Assembly: GCA_016931185.1 (NCBI GenBank)
Contig: JAFGFI010000479.1
Span: 1 to 32,792, forward strand
Direction of reading: 5' to 3'
Source: Anaerolineae bacterium
GTDB lineage: Bacteria; Chloroflexota; Anaerolineae; B4-G1; SLSP01
Length of the DNA stretch: 32,792 nucleotides
Shown: positions 15,378 through 23,494 of the stretch, one piece after another
Position numbering within the stretch: the first letter of the stretch is position 1
Layout: the number at the start of each line of letters is the position of its first letter
Program-made: the position numbers and the translations under genes
Notes under the pieces: model-generated
Seen by the model: only the letters and a program-made list of their open reading frames with translations
Databases searched by the model: none
What the model was told of the DNA's origin: nothing

Positions 15378-16931
15378 TCACTGCATCCTGTGGATAATAG
15401 GTAAGTAAATGCTCGTGAGGTCGGGGATTTCTATTTGCCCGACATACTGTTCCTCAGAGACTTCGGTTACTATGACCCTGTTGTCTACCAGACGGCTTGA
15501 GATGGCAACGAAATATACGGCATCTCCATTTTTAAGTCCCCTGATGGTAGCTTTGTGGTTTTCAACCATGTTCAGATCCCATACCGTTTTAAAGGAATAG
15601 GTAGGTATAATTTGCAGGCGAGAAATCATGGGTAAGTAGATCGGGTACGAAATCATAATGCTGGTTGTGGGAGTTGTCGGTTCTGGGGCATGGATAATAG
15701 TATACCAGACTTGTGTTGTCGCCGTATAAGGCGTATCCCAGGTTATGAAGAGTGTATCAAGAACCGATTCTGTGGTCAGGTTTTGGATATTGGATGAGGG
15801 GGTCCAGTCGTCAGGGGTGATATATTCGGGAATAGTCACGGATTGAGGCCCAGAAGTCTCGGTGGTACAGCGGTCGGTATTAGGGCGCCGGGAGAGAGCA
15901 ACGAAGTGTACCGTGTCACCAACGTTAAGTCCTTCTTCAATAATTACCTGGTGTTGCGTTTGAAGTGATGTGTCCAGGGGTGTCACCTCAGTATACTCAG
16001 AGGGTGTTCCTTCTCCTGCCGCTACAACGGTGTACCAAACTTGTGTCGATGCGGCTTCTGGGGTATCCCAGCTAATAATGACTTTATCAAGTGTAGCGAC
16101 GGTAAGATTTTGAATGAAACCCGAGGGAGTTGTGCTTTCCGGTTCGGGTAACCGTCCGTTGGGAAAAGGAACCTGGATGAGCGTTCCTGCATCCCAATAG
16201 GTTGAATGTATAGTGCCGGAATCTGGAGCGGCATACGTCCATACAGAAACGGTACTTCCAACGGCCTCCGCAGTGATGCTTCCTTTTTCCCAGGTATAGG
16301 CCGTGTGATCAAATTCTGCTGACCAAACCATAGTTGCCGGGAATTTAGTATTGATATTTAAATGCGGATTGGGACATTTAGATTTCCCATCCGGTGGACA
16401 GTTGTCGGGGCTGTTCCCCCCTGATTGCGTGTTGTACCAACCTGTAGGTTCTATACCTACTCTGGGGTGGTAAGATGCGGTATCGTTCCGGTTATAAATT
16501 GAAAACTCGTAGAGTGTACAGGGTTCAGTGCCATTGACGACCTGGTACATCCCTGCCTTAAAAGGGTTTCCCCAGCGGATATAGCCTTGGGAGTGGTTAT
16601 TTTTACACAGTTGTCCGGGACCGGGAGAGGGATAACACACATTGTGATATTGACTTCCGCCATCAATATATTCGGGGATGTGTATATGATCTGACCACCA
16701 CTCAAACCACATGCCTGCCACATAGTGATTGGGAGGTCGCCAGTAGAACCCCTTTTGGTCCATATCGCCATTGATGAGTAGATTATCATCTGTTTGTTGA
16801 TCGGATGTGGTCGTTGCAAAGGAGCGCAGGTCTGGGGGCAGCACATCTGCCGCCTGGACTGAATGATAGTCCTTAAATATAAAAATGAACATGACAGAAA
16901 GTGTAAGGAAAGCAAAAAGCGTCTTTTTCAT
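15378..16931 (-). CDS. Secreted protein with two FN3-like domains
   Basis: The 517-residue protein has a clear signal peptide (MKKTLFAFLT core, likely cut after VQA, residue 27). Residues about 50-260 start with NLLINGDMDQKGF and look like a carbohydrate-binding, CBM-type beta sandwich; they include several Cys and many aromatic residues. Two related FN3-like repeats follow, about 268-372 and 380-505, each with an ISWDTP or ITWDTP strand, a TQVWYT strand, and a VHFVALSRR or VYFVAISSR strand. The end is SIYLPIIHRMQ, and a similar PIYLPMISRLQ lies inside the second repeat; such YLPxxxR tails are frequent at C-termini of secreted Chloroflexota proteins. GGAGGGT precedes the ATG at 9 nt. It has its own promoter at 17055-17082. 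Binding target is unknown; no catalytic domain was recognised. Confidence 0.8.
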   Translation of the reverse strand: MKKTLFAFLTLSVMFIFIFKDYHSVQAADVLPPDLRSFATTTSDQQTDDNLLINGDMDQKGFYWRPPNHYVAGMWFEWWSDHIHIPEYIDGGSQYHNVCYPSPGPGQLCKNNHSQGYIRWGNPFKAGMYQVVNGTEPCTLYEFSIYNRNDTASYHPRVGIEPTGWYNTQSGGNSPDNCPPDGKSKCPNPHLNINTKFPATMVWSAEFDHTAYTWEKGSITAEAVGSTVSVWTYAAPDSGTIHSTYWDAGTLIQVPFPNGRLPEPESTTPSGFIQNLTVATLDKVIISWDTPEAASTQVWYTVVAAGEGTPSEYTEVTPLDTSLQTQHQVIIEEGLNVGDTVHFVALSRRPNTDRCTTETSGPQSVTIPEYITPDDWTPSSNIQNLTTESVLDTLFITWDTPYTATTQVWYTIIHAPEPTTPTTSIMISYPIYLPMISRLQIIPTYSFKTVWDLNMVENHKATIRGLKNGDAVYFVAISSRLVDNRVIVTEVSEEQYVGQIEIPDLTSIYLPIIHRMQ

Positions 16932-17054
16932 AAAATTTACCCTCCGGGAATAGAATTAAATTTGTCCTTATAAGATCAGAATAGCTGCTATGACTGATGA
17001 ATGGGTTTGAGCACTTCTGAATTATAAAGGTCTTGGCGTGCTTTGCACGAGTGG

Positions 17055-17082
17055 ATTATACTATTTTTCTTATACTAGACAA
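17055..17082 (-). promoter_or_regulatory. Promoter of the secreted protein gene (TTGTCT-N16-TATAAT)
   Basis: On the minus strand TTGTCT (17082-17077) and a perfect TATAAT (17060-17055) are 16 nt apart. The predicted leader is about 115 nt. The spacer's AAAAATAG and the base after the -10 match the promoter at 28794-28821, so the two may share control. Confidence 0.7.
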
Positions 17083-17145
17083 TTCTGTGATGACTATGGG
17101 GATGTGATTTTAAAATTAAGGTTATCTGTACTTTGTGTTTTTCTA

Positions 17146-17154
17146 TGTTATACT
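17146..17154 (+). promoter_or_regulatory. Possible extended -10 promoter for the gene at 17364
   Basis: TGTTATACT is an extended -10 on the + strand, 210 nt upstream of the start codon. No good -35 is visible, so the call is weak. The rest of the 432-nt gap 16932-17363 is AT-rich and holds only the minus-strand promoter and the repeats listed. Confidence 0.3.
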
Positions 17155-17264
17155 GATCATTTGGAATGTTTTTGTGTTAATTTGCGTGATTTTGCAGTTT
17201 CTACATAGTGAGTTTTGTATTCATTCCTTTGAAGTTTGCTTTCTTTAATGTTTATGAATATGGG

Positions 17265-17310
17265 GCAAGGTTCAGAAACCTTGCTTTTTACCTTTACACT
17301 TTTACGCTTG
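17265..17310 (-). repeat. 46-nt repeat, copy 1 (inverted partner at 22271-22316)
   Basis: The reverse complement matches 22271-22316 at about 43 of 46 positions. The copy contains its own hairpin GCAAGGTT (17265-17272) / AACCTTGC (17277-17284). Part of it also pairs with 17321-17333 (TACCTTTACACTT / AAGTGTAAAGGTA). Confidence 0.85.
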
Positions 17311-17363
17311 ATAAGGCATAAAGTGTAAAGGTAACTTGAACCATCCCGAATATGGAGTTATAA

Positions 17364-19997
17364 ATGAAACGTTGGGCGAAATGGCATAGTATTCAACAAT
17401 GGCACATTATCGGAGGGATAGCTCTGATTTTGGCGATAGTGCTTTGGATTATGCCGGGTTCTTCAAAAATAGCGCAGTATTGGCTACGTTATGGGGTAGT
17501 CTTTGTTTTTTTGTGGGTATTACCTGGCTTAGCCTGGTCGCAGCTTATTTCCCGTCATGTATTAGACGCGCCCGAACGATGGGTTTTGAGCATGGGATTG
17601 AGTTTTGTGGTTACCCCTTTTATAACCTTTTTGTTGGTTTATCTCCCCGGTCCGATTTCTCAATCTTTACTCATCTTGGTAACTTTGGCGAACATACTGT
17701 TGCCGCTGGGACTCTCTTTGGTGTATAAATTGCCGTATCGGTCCCCTGGCTTACAAAAGTCGTGGGATTGGAAGCAGGTGTTGTGGCGCGACGGGTGGGG
17801 ATGGCTGCTAATAGCCATCGTGATTGCTGCCGGGTTACGGGTTGTGAACTTAGGGTATTCTGAATTCCAGGGTGACGAAGCCAAGGTCATGATTCATGCC
17901 GCGCGTTCTTTGACAGGTGACGAGGTTGCTATTTTCCAGCATCGCAAAGGTCCGGCGGAATTGGCGGTGACGATGGCAACGTGGCGTTTGACGGGGATTA
18001 CAAATGAATGGATGGCGCGTTTTCCTGTTACATGGGCGGGGATACTGGGCCTGGTTGCCGTCTTTGTGCTGGCGCGGCGCATGGGATACCCGCATGCCGG
18101 AGGTATAGCCGCGTGTTTGCTGGCGATCAATGGGTACTTCGTTGCTTTTGGGCGTATTGTGCAGTATCAGAGTATTGTATTCTTGCTCAGCACGTTGGGG
18201 TTGTTATGTCTTTATGTCTATGCGACGCAGGCTCATCGAAGCCTGGTGATAGTGGCGGCGCTCTTGTTTGGTGTAGGAGGATTGGCGCATTATGATACAT
18301 TCCTGGCTTTACCTGCCGGCCTGTTGCTTATAGGGAATCGTCTGTGGCAGGATCGCCATTTGGGTTGGCGATCTTTGATCCCTGTGGGTATTGCCGGAGT
18401 TGCCGGTGCTGTGATTGTGGGATCATTCTTTATCCCTTATGTCCAAAACCCTTACATTGGAGATACTTCATCCTATTTATCGCGGCGGCTGGGCGATCAG
18501 CTTTTCTATAATAATTTGTGGTCATCGTTCGAGTTAACCACGGTATACAATGCAATTTATTTCTTAGGAGCGATGGTTCTGCTCTTGATGGCACAACTTT
18601 TGCTGACGTGGTCTCAATGGGGACAGGGAATTCTCACACTGGCGGAGCGCGTGCTCACCTGGTCACAAAAACAATGGCGCTATGTGGCCATTGGCCTGGT
18701 GGTTTTATTGTTAGCCGTAATAACCACTACATTTATCTGGCCCGATGCCTGGATATTGGATACGTTGGCATGGCTACCTTTTGCTATTTTGTTAGTGGGT
18801 GCCGTTTTAGCTCCAGGGCAACCACTTGCGGTCCGGATGTTATGGCTCTGGATGTCTGTGCCCATGTTGTTCTACCTGTTTTTCGTTGATAAGCCGCGCA
18901 CGCATATCCATGTTGCCTTTCCTGCTTGGTCATTATTGGGGGGATGGGTCATTATCCAATTGAAACGGTGGTTGGACGCGCGCGTTGAGATAACCGGGCG
19001 TGTTGCGGCATCGGTTGTGGGTGTCGCGCTCTATCTCGTCAGTGCGTATTACGCGGTTATTGTGTTTGTTGATCATACCCCCGAGTACCGGCGTACTTTT
19101 CCGCAATCCAAACTGGCCCTATACTGGACCCCTTATGAACAGATACCTAGTGATGGCCTATTTGGATTTCCTTATCGCGCGGGCTGGAAGGCAATTGGAT
19201 ATTTGATGGAAAACGGAGAACTGCCCGGTAATTATGAAAGCAATGAAGAATGGAAAGTAACCGGCTATTATACCCGCTGGGCCGGGCGATTTAAATGTGT
19301 TCCTTCAGATATTTACAGTACGTATATCAAGGCGGTCAACGTACAAGATGAGTCCCACCATGATTGGGATTACGTGTATGCTACATATCCATTAGATGGT
19401 GTTGTGACCGTAGCCGGACAATCTAAAATGACCCTTTATCGCCGCAATCATCAGAATTCATCTGTAGTGACTTATGCTGTAGAAGATTACGAGCGGGAGT
19501 TTGATCTAACGTCGACTCCGGAGCATGTGACTGCACATTCAGCTTTTAATCAATTAAGCGTTGTGGAATTAACCGGTTTTACTCCCCACGAGGCTACACT
19601 TGGAGATGCGGTACAATTGTTAGGGTATCGGTTAAATACACAACATGCTATACCTGGCGGTTATGTTACCCTGGAACTTATGTGGCGCGCGTTGAAAATT
19701 ATGCCCACAGATTATAACGTGTTTACGCATCTTCATGATGGTGAAATGATGTGGGGGCAACTTGATCGACAGCCAATGGTGTGCGATAATGTTTCTCCCA
19801 CGTCCAGTTGGTTGCCGGGTTACTTTGTGATCGATGCATATCAGATTCCCATTAGTGCGGATGCGCCGTCGGGGTTGGTACCTGTGACGGTGGGGATGTA
19901 TGATTGGACGACGATGCAGCGACTTCCGGTATCGGTAAATGGCATGGCCGTCGGAGATAGTGTTTATCTCACGGATGTGGACATACGGAGTAGATAG
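17364..19997 (+). CDS. GT39-type membrane glycosyltransferase with beta-sandwich tail
   Basis: The 877-residue protein has four extra helices at the N-terminus (about 15-125), then a GT39 core beginning near 145. The core carries the acidic dyad D171-E172 in EFQGDEAKVM, and HRKGPAEL at 193-200 stands at the place of the HPP motif. Further helices continue to about residue 570. The extracytoplasmic tail ends in the beta-sandwich LGDAVQLLGYRL to MYDWTTMQRLPV (about 744-877), which is also at the end of the protein at 20040 and related to the tail of the protein at 4283. It has GGAG 6 nt before the ATG. It carries no heptamer arrays, unlike the minus-strand paralogues. It likely forms an operon with 20040, 42 nt away. 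The acceptor cannot be told. Confidence 0.88.
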   Translation: MKRWAKWHSIQQWHIIGGIALILAIVLWIMPGSSKIAQYWLRYGVVFVFLWVLPGLAWSQLISRHVLDAPERWVLSMGLSFVVTPFITFLLVYLPGPISQSLLILVTLANILLPLGLSLVYKLPYRSPGLQKSWDWKQVLWRDGWGWLLIAIVIAAGLRVVNLGYSEFQGDEAKVMIHAARSLTGDEVAIFQHRKGPAELAVTMATWRLTGITNEWMARFPVTWAGILGLVAVFVLARRMGYPHAGGIAACLLAINGYFVAFGRIVQYQSIVFLLSTLGLLCLYVYATQAHRSLVIVAALLFGVGGLAHYDTFLALPAGLLLIGNRLWQDRHLGWRSLIPVGIAGVAGAVIVGSFFIPYVQNPYIGDTSSYLSRRLGDQLFYNNLWSSFELTTVYNAIYFLGAMVLLLMAQLLLTWSQWGQGILTLAERVLTWSQKQWRYVAIGLVVLLLAVITTTFIWPDAWILDTLAWLPFAILLVGAVLAPGQPLAVRMLWLWMSVPMLFYLFFVDKPRTHIHVAFPAWSLLGGWVIIQLKRWLDARVEITGRVAASVVGVALYLVSAYYAVIVFVDHTPEYRRTFPQSKLALYWTPYEQIPSDGLFGFPYRAGWKAIGYLMENGELPGNYESNEEWKVTGYYTRWAGRFKCVPSDIYSTYIKAVNVQDESHHDWDYVYATYPLDGVVTVAGQSKMTLYRRNHQNSSVVTYAVEDYEREFDLTSTPEHVTAHSAFNQLSVVELTGFTPHEATLGDAVQLLGYRLNTQHAIPGGYVTLELMWRALKIMPTDYNVFTHLHDGEMMWGQLDRQPMVCDNVSPTSSWLPGYFVIDAYQIPISADAPSGLVPVTVGMYDWTTMQRLPVSVNGMAVGDSVYLTDVDIRSR

Positions 19998-20039
19998 CAA
20001 AAACGTTGAATGTAGGTAGGTCTTTTATAGAATACTTCT

Positions 20040-22169
20040 ATGATAAACATAAAGAATAACGCCAGGATATTTTGGGGTGGTTTGATTTTTGTCTTTCTCC
20101 TGACTTTGTTGCCACGCGCACTTTATCCGGTAACATGGCCGATGCAGTGGTATGAGCGTTCCGTGCAGTTTTGGGACGCGCTGTTGACCGGCGACCTAAA
20201 AGACACTTATCAGCAATATCACCCAGGTGTGACTACAATGTGGATCGCCGGTTTAGGGATACGGGGATATGCACTTGTGCAAGGTTGGTCTGGTTCGGAT
20301 TTATTAAATTTCCCTCCTCATCCCCTGGGGGTGACGCATCATCCTGTTTATGCAGGCGTCATTGCCTTAAATCTGGTCATCGCAGCCTGTGTCAGTTTGA
20401 TCTACGTTCTGTTAACCCGTCTTACAAATTGGCCGGTGGCCTTTTGCGCCGGATGCTTCCTGGCTCTGGACCCTTTCTATATTGCTGAAAGTCAGAATTT
20501 GCACATTGATGCTTTATTGGCGACCTTTATGTTTGTCAGCGCGTTGTTTATCCTTTGTTACGTGCAACAACAGAAACGGCAATACCTTATATTCAGTGGT
20601 ATTTTCGCCGGCCTCTCTTTTTTGACGAAAACTCCCTCTATTTTTTTATTCCCGTATACGTTCTGTGCGCTAACGGTAGTTTATTTGTTTTCAGGCCGGT
20701 GGGGTAACAAGAGCGCGATTTGGCAATCGCGGCTACACCCCAGTCCTTGCACATGCCAACAGCCTTTGAATGTCGCTGTGCTATTGCCCGCGCTCGGAAG
20801 GGCTGCGCGCTCTTTTGGTATATGGCTTCTGGTAGTCTGTATTATTTTTATACTTTTATGGCCCGCAATGTGGGTTGACCCAATAGGCACATTATCTAAA
20901 GTTTTCTACTACACATTCTTTTGGTCTGAGACGCCCCATGGCAACCCTACATTTTTCGCCGGTCAATTGACTTTTGAAGATCCCGGTGTCCTTTACTATC
21001 TGGCCGCATTAGTCTGGCATGCGACTACTATTACCCTTCCCCTTTATGGCATTTCTGCCGTTTGTCTGTTAAGATGTTTAAAGAAATATGGGACCGATGA
21101 CAAATTTATTGGGTGGGTTTTGCTTTATGCAGTCGGTTTTTTAATCTTGATGTCCTTGATGGCAAAGAAGACGTTGCGGTATTTGGTCCCTATCTACGTC
21201 GCGCTTGATGTGTTAGTGGGTTGGACGGCGGTTTATGTCGCTCAATCTATCGGATACATTATGCTAAAAGGGCGTATTGCACAGAAGCTTAAATCCACTT
21301 CTTGGATACCTTTCGCCGTGAGTGTGTTGCTGATATTGCTCCAGGCTGGGGTTGTTTTCAGGTCTCATCCTTACTACGGCTCGCATCATAATCTCTTATT
21401 GGGAGGGGGGCAGGTGGCACAGCACGTGTTGCCCTTAGGTGATAAATGTGAGGGTGTGGATTTGGCGGCGCGTGTCTTAAATGAATATCCAGGCGCGGAA
21501 CAGTGGCGTGTGGGGGTCGATGAGCGCTGCGATGCAATCTTCAAGCGTGATTTTGTCGGGGAAACTTGTGCAATTGACGATCCGTCGGTAGGATACCGGG
21601 TGTTTGCCATCAATCATGTACAACGCGAACTTCATGCCGACCAATGGCGGGATATCTTGTCGAATTATCAGGTGACAGAACCTTTTTGGTCCGTCGCTTT
21701 TGAGGGAGTGCCTTATGCCTGGATCTATCAGACCTATGTCAGTGATCCGTCGCTGTTTCCTATCCAGATACCCTTAAATGCTCAATTGGGCGATCAAATT
21801 CATCTGCTTGGATATCAAATGAATACGCTTTCTGTCGGAAATCCCTTAACAGTGACCTTGTACTGGCAAGCAGAGGGACATGTTCCCCAGGATTATAATG
21901 TCTTTGTCCACGGGATGAGTGAAGCCGGGCAATTGGTTGCGCAGCATGACGGTGTCCCCGTGGATGGCACTCGCCCTCTGGGGAGCTGGTATGATAGAGA
22001 AATTATTAAAGACGTACATATTCTCTACCCGCCACAGGATACTTTGGCGCATATACACACAGTCTTTGTGGGAATGTATGATTGGACTACAGGAATTCGG
22101 GCCAGGGCTGTGGATGCAGCAGGGATTTGGCTTGCTGAAGATCGCATTGAGTTAGCCATACCTGAATAA
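20040..22169 (+). CDS. GT39/PMT-type membrane protein, acidic dyad altered
   Basis: The 709-residue protein has a first helix (about 11-30), WYERSVQFWDALLTGD and HPGVTTMW (about 37-68). These are typical of a GT39 subgroup in which the first loop normally carries an Asp-Glu pair. Here the equivalent place reads TWPMQWYERS, so the pair is not evident; E39 and D46 are the nearest acids. About ten more helices follow. Residues about 221-262 contain a palindromic insert (20701-20741). The tail is the LGDQIHLLGYQM to MYDWTTGIRARA beta-sandwich (about 578-709), very like that of its upstream neighbour. The ATG has only a weak ribosome-binding site. It may be a diverged or non-catalytic partner of the gene at 17364. 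Confidence 0.82.
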   Translation: MINIKNNARIFWGGLIFVFLLTLLPRALYPVTWPMQWYERSVQFWDALLTGDLKDTYQQYHPGVTTMWIAGLGIRGYALVQGWSGSDLLNFPPHPLGVTHHPVYAGVIALNLVIAACVSLIYVLLTRLTNWPVAFCAGCFLALDPFYIAESQNLHIDALLATFMFVSALFILCYVQQQKRQYLIFSGIFAGLSFLTKTPSIFLFPYTFCALTVVYLFSGRWGNKSAIWQSRLHPSPCTCQQPLNVAVLLPALGRAARSFGIWLLVVCIIFILLWPAMWVDPIGTLSKVFYYTFFWSETPHGNPTFFAGQLTFEDPGVLYYLAALVWHATTITLPLYGISAVCLLRCLKKYGTDDKFIGWVLLYAVGFLILMSLMAKKTLRYLVPIYVALDVLVGWTAVYVAQSIGYIMLKGRIAQKLKSTSWIPFAVSVLLILLQAGVVFRSHPYYGSHHNLLLGGGQVAQHVLPLGDKCEGVDLAARVLNEYPGAEQWRVGVDERCDAIFKRDFVGETCAIDDPSVGYRVFAINHVQRELHADQWRDILSNYQVTEPFWSVAFEGVPYAWIYQTYVSDPSLFPIQIPLNAQLGDQIHLLGYQMNTLSVGNPLTVTLYWQAEGHVPQDYNVFVHGMSEAGQLVAQHDGVPVDGTRPLGSWYDREIIKDVHILYPPQDTLAHIHTVFVGMYDWTTGIRARAVDAAGIWLAEDRIELAIPE
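20701..20741. repeat. Palindromic element inside a CDS
   Basis: CGCGATT (20714-20720) and AATCGCG (20725-20731) pair around TGGC, and GGGGT (20701-20705) pairs with ACCCC (20737-20741) outside them. It is translated in frame as part of WGNKSAIWQSRLHPS in the PMT-type protein. Confidence 0.75.
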
Positions 22170-22215
22170 GTGCTTTTCTGATTGATGTAGTTAAAGAAAG
22201 TTACAAGAAAAGGGT

Positions 22216-22256
22216 GGTATTTTCGTTTTCGGGCGTAGCCCGAAAACGAAAATACC
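22216..22256. repeat. Perfect 19-bp hairpin
   Basis: GGTATTTTCGTTTTCGGGC (22216-22234) pairs perfectly with 22238-22256 around a GTA loop. No T-run follows, but it lies 47 nt after the stop at 22169 and could end transcription of the 17364-22169 unit. The apex GGGC-GTA-GCCC resembles that of the 21-bp repeat at 12600. Confidence 0.9.
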
Positions 22257-22270
22257 CTAAAAACGCTCTT

Positions 22271-22316
22271 CAAGCGTAAAAGTGTAAAGGCAAAAAGCGA
22301 GGTTTCTGAATCTTGC
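22271..22316 (+). repeat. 46-nt repeat, copy 2
   Basis: Inverted partner of 17265-17310, with three mismatches. The two copies bracket the genes at 17364 and 20040. The promoter of the next gene begins at its right end. Confidence 0.85.
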
Positions 22317-22322
22317 TATAAT
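22314..22322 (+). promoter_or_regulatory. Extended -10 promoter for the gene at 22346
   Basis: TGCTATAAT (22314-22322) is a perfect extended -10 element. No -35 match was found at 16-18 nt. The leader would be about 17 nt and contain TTGGAGG before the ATG. Confidence 0.55.
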
Positions 22323-22345
22323 TTTTTAGTCATTTGGAGGAAAAA

Positions 22346-23494
22346 ATGAAGCCCTCTTATTATTTATGGCGTATTGTGGCGGTGTTCAGTGTTTCATTGC
22401 TGGTTTATCTGGGCTTTGCTTATTGGGTGTTGGCTCCAATGGGCTATTACGGGACACGTGAAGAACCCCGCTTTTCTGATCCCTGGATCAAGAGGGGGGA
22501 AATTATCCTAAGCGGTGGATCACTGTATGAAGATGGAAAGACAAGAACCCCGCCCTTGACGAATTATTTACTTGTGCCTCCCGTTGCTTTTTCGAAATTG
22601 TTTGGGCATCAAAATCCATGGGCAACTTTAAGCTTTATGCTATATTTCTCGTTATTTAATCTTTTGACGGCATTTGTATTGTTTTTTACACCAGAGAAAG
22701 CTGAAGAAGGGTATCGTTATGCTTTATACTTTTTATTAAATCCATTGACATTTGGTAATTCGGTTTGGCGCAGACAAGATGAAAGTATTTTGGTCTTTGC
22801 GTTTGCGCTCGCCTTACTGTTTGCCGTGCGTCAGAAGCATAAATTGTCGAGTATGGTGGTGGGGATCTCTCTGCTTATTAAATTGAGTGGGGGGATGATA
22901 ATACCTGTCACGTTCTTTAACACGCGCAATTGGCAGTATCTTGTGATTCCATTTGTGGTATTTGGTTTGGTCTTTGCCCCTTTTTTCCTCAACGTGGGAG
23001 AAGCTGCCGTCTTCTGGGATGTCCGTGAAAAACATAATGAGCATCCATTTCAATATGGTGGAATTAGTTTGGGACGATTGTGGCAACGGATGGTAGATAA
23101 CGATCTGATCACACTGTTGTGGATATACTCGATATCTTTCATTCTCGGAGTAGGAGCTGTGCTAGGGTTGATTTTTTGGAAACCCAAGGGACTCTATGAG
23201 GATTTTGCATTGTTGGTGAGTGTTGTCCTGTTGCTCTCGCCTAAGTCACACTGCGGATACTTCTTGATATTGATTATGGCATTGGTGCCTATACTGCAAC
23301 GTTATCGTTTGCAAATCCTTTATTTTGTTCTTCCCTCCACTGCGCTGTTGGCGGATATGTTTAATTTCCCTATCAGGAATTATCCTGTAGCCTTTGCATT
23401 GATGATTGTTGTCTTGGCGATGTTAGTTTTGCTTATACGTCAAATGCACTCTCTACAGCGTAATGGGGCCGAAACGACGGTTATTGGCACCTGA
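22346..23494 (+). CDS. Polytopic GT-C protein, GT87-like
   Basis: The 382-residue protein is almost wholly hydrophobic, with about ten helices. The first loop after helix 1 holds REEPRFSDPWIKRGE and GSLYEDGKTRTPPLTNYLL, which resembles the Y-x-D/E and P-P motifs of GT87-type mannosyltransferases (DUF2029). FLLNPLTFGNSVWRRQDE, SLLIKLSGGM and LLLSPKSHCGYFL also follow the GT87 pattern of loops. It lacks the long ectodomain and beta-sandwich of its neighbours. The ATG at 22346 is chosen because GGAGG lies at 22336-22340; an upstream in-frame TTG at 22334 would be inside that site. Its stop overlaps the convergent GT39 gene by 14 bp. Family is moderately sure, sugar unknown. Confidence 0.75.
   Translation: MKPSYYLWRIVAVFSVSLLVYLGFAYWVLAPMGYYGTREEPRFSDPWIKRGEIILSGGSLYEDGKTRTPPLTNYLLVPPVAFSKLFGHQNPWATLSFMLYFSLFNLLTAFVLFFTPEKAEEGYRYALYFLLNPLTFGNSVWRRQDESILVFAFALALLFAVRQKHKLSSMVVGISLLIKLSGGMIIPVTFFNTRNWQYLVIPFVVFGLVFAPFFLNVGEAAVFWDVREKHNEHPFQYGGISLGRLWQRMVDNDLITLLWIYSISFILGVGAVLGLIFWKPKGLYEDFALLVSVVLLLSPKSHCGYFLILIMALVPILQRYRLQILYFVLPSTALLADMFNFPIRNYPVAFALMIVVLAMLVLLIRQMHSLQRNGAETTVIGT

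Noticed and set aside
15023..15397. Small + strand gene in the gap at 15185-15377
   Set aside because: It is mostly antisense to the GT39 gene at 12650 and the FN3 gene, with no ribosome-binding site.
22216..22256. Classical intrinsic terminator
   Set aside because: The stem is perfect, but no run of T follows on either strand, so I list it as a palindromic repeat.
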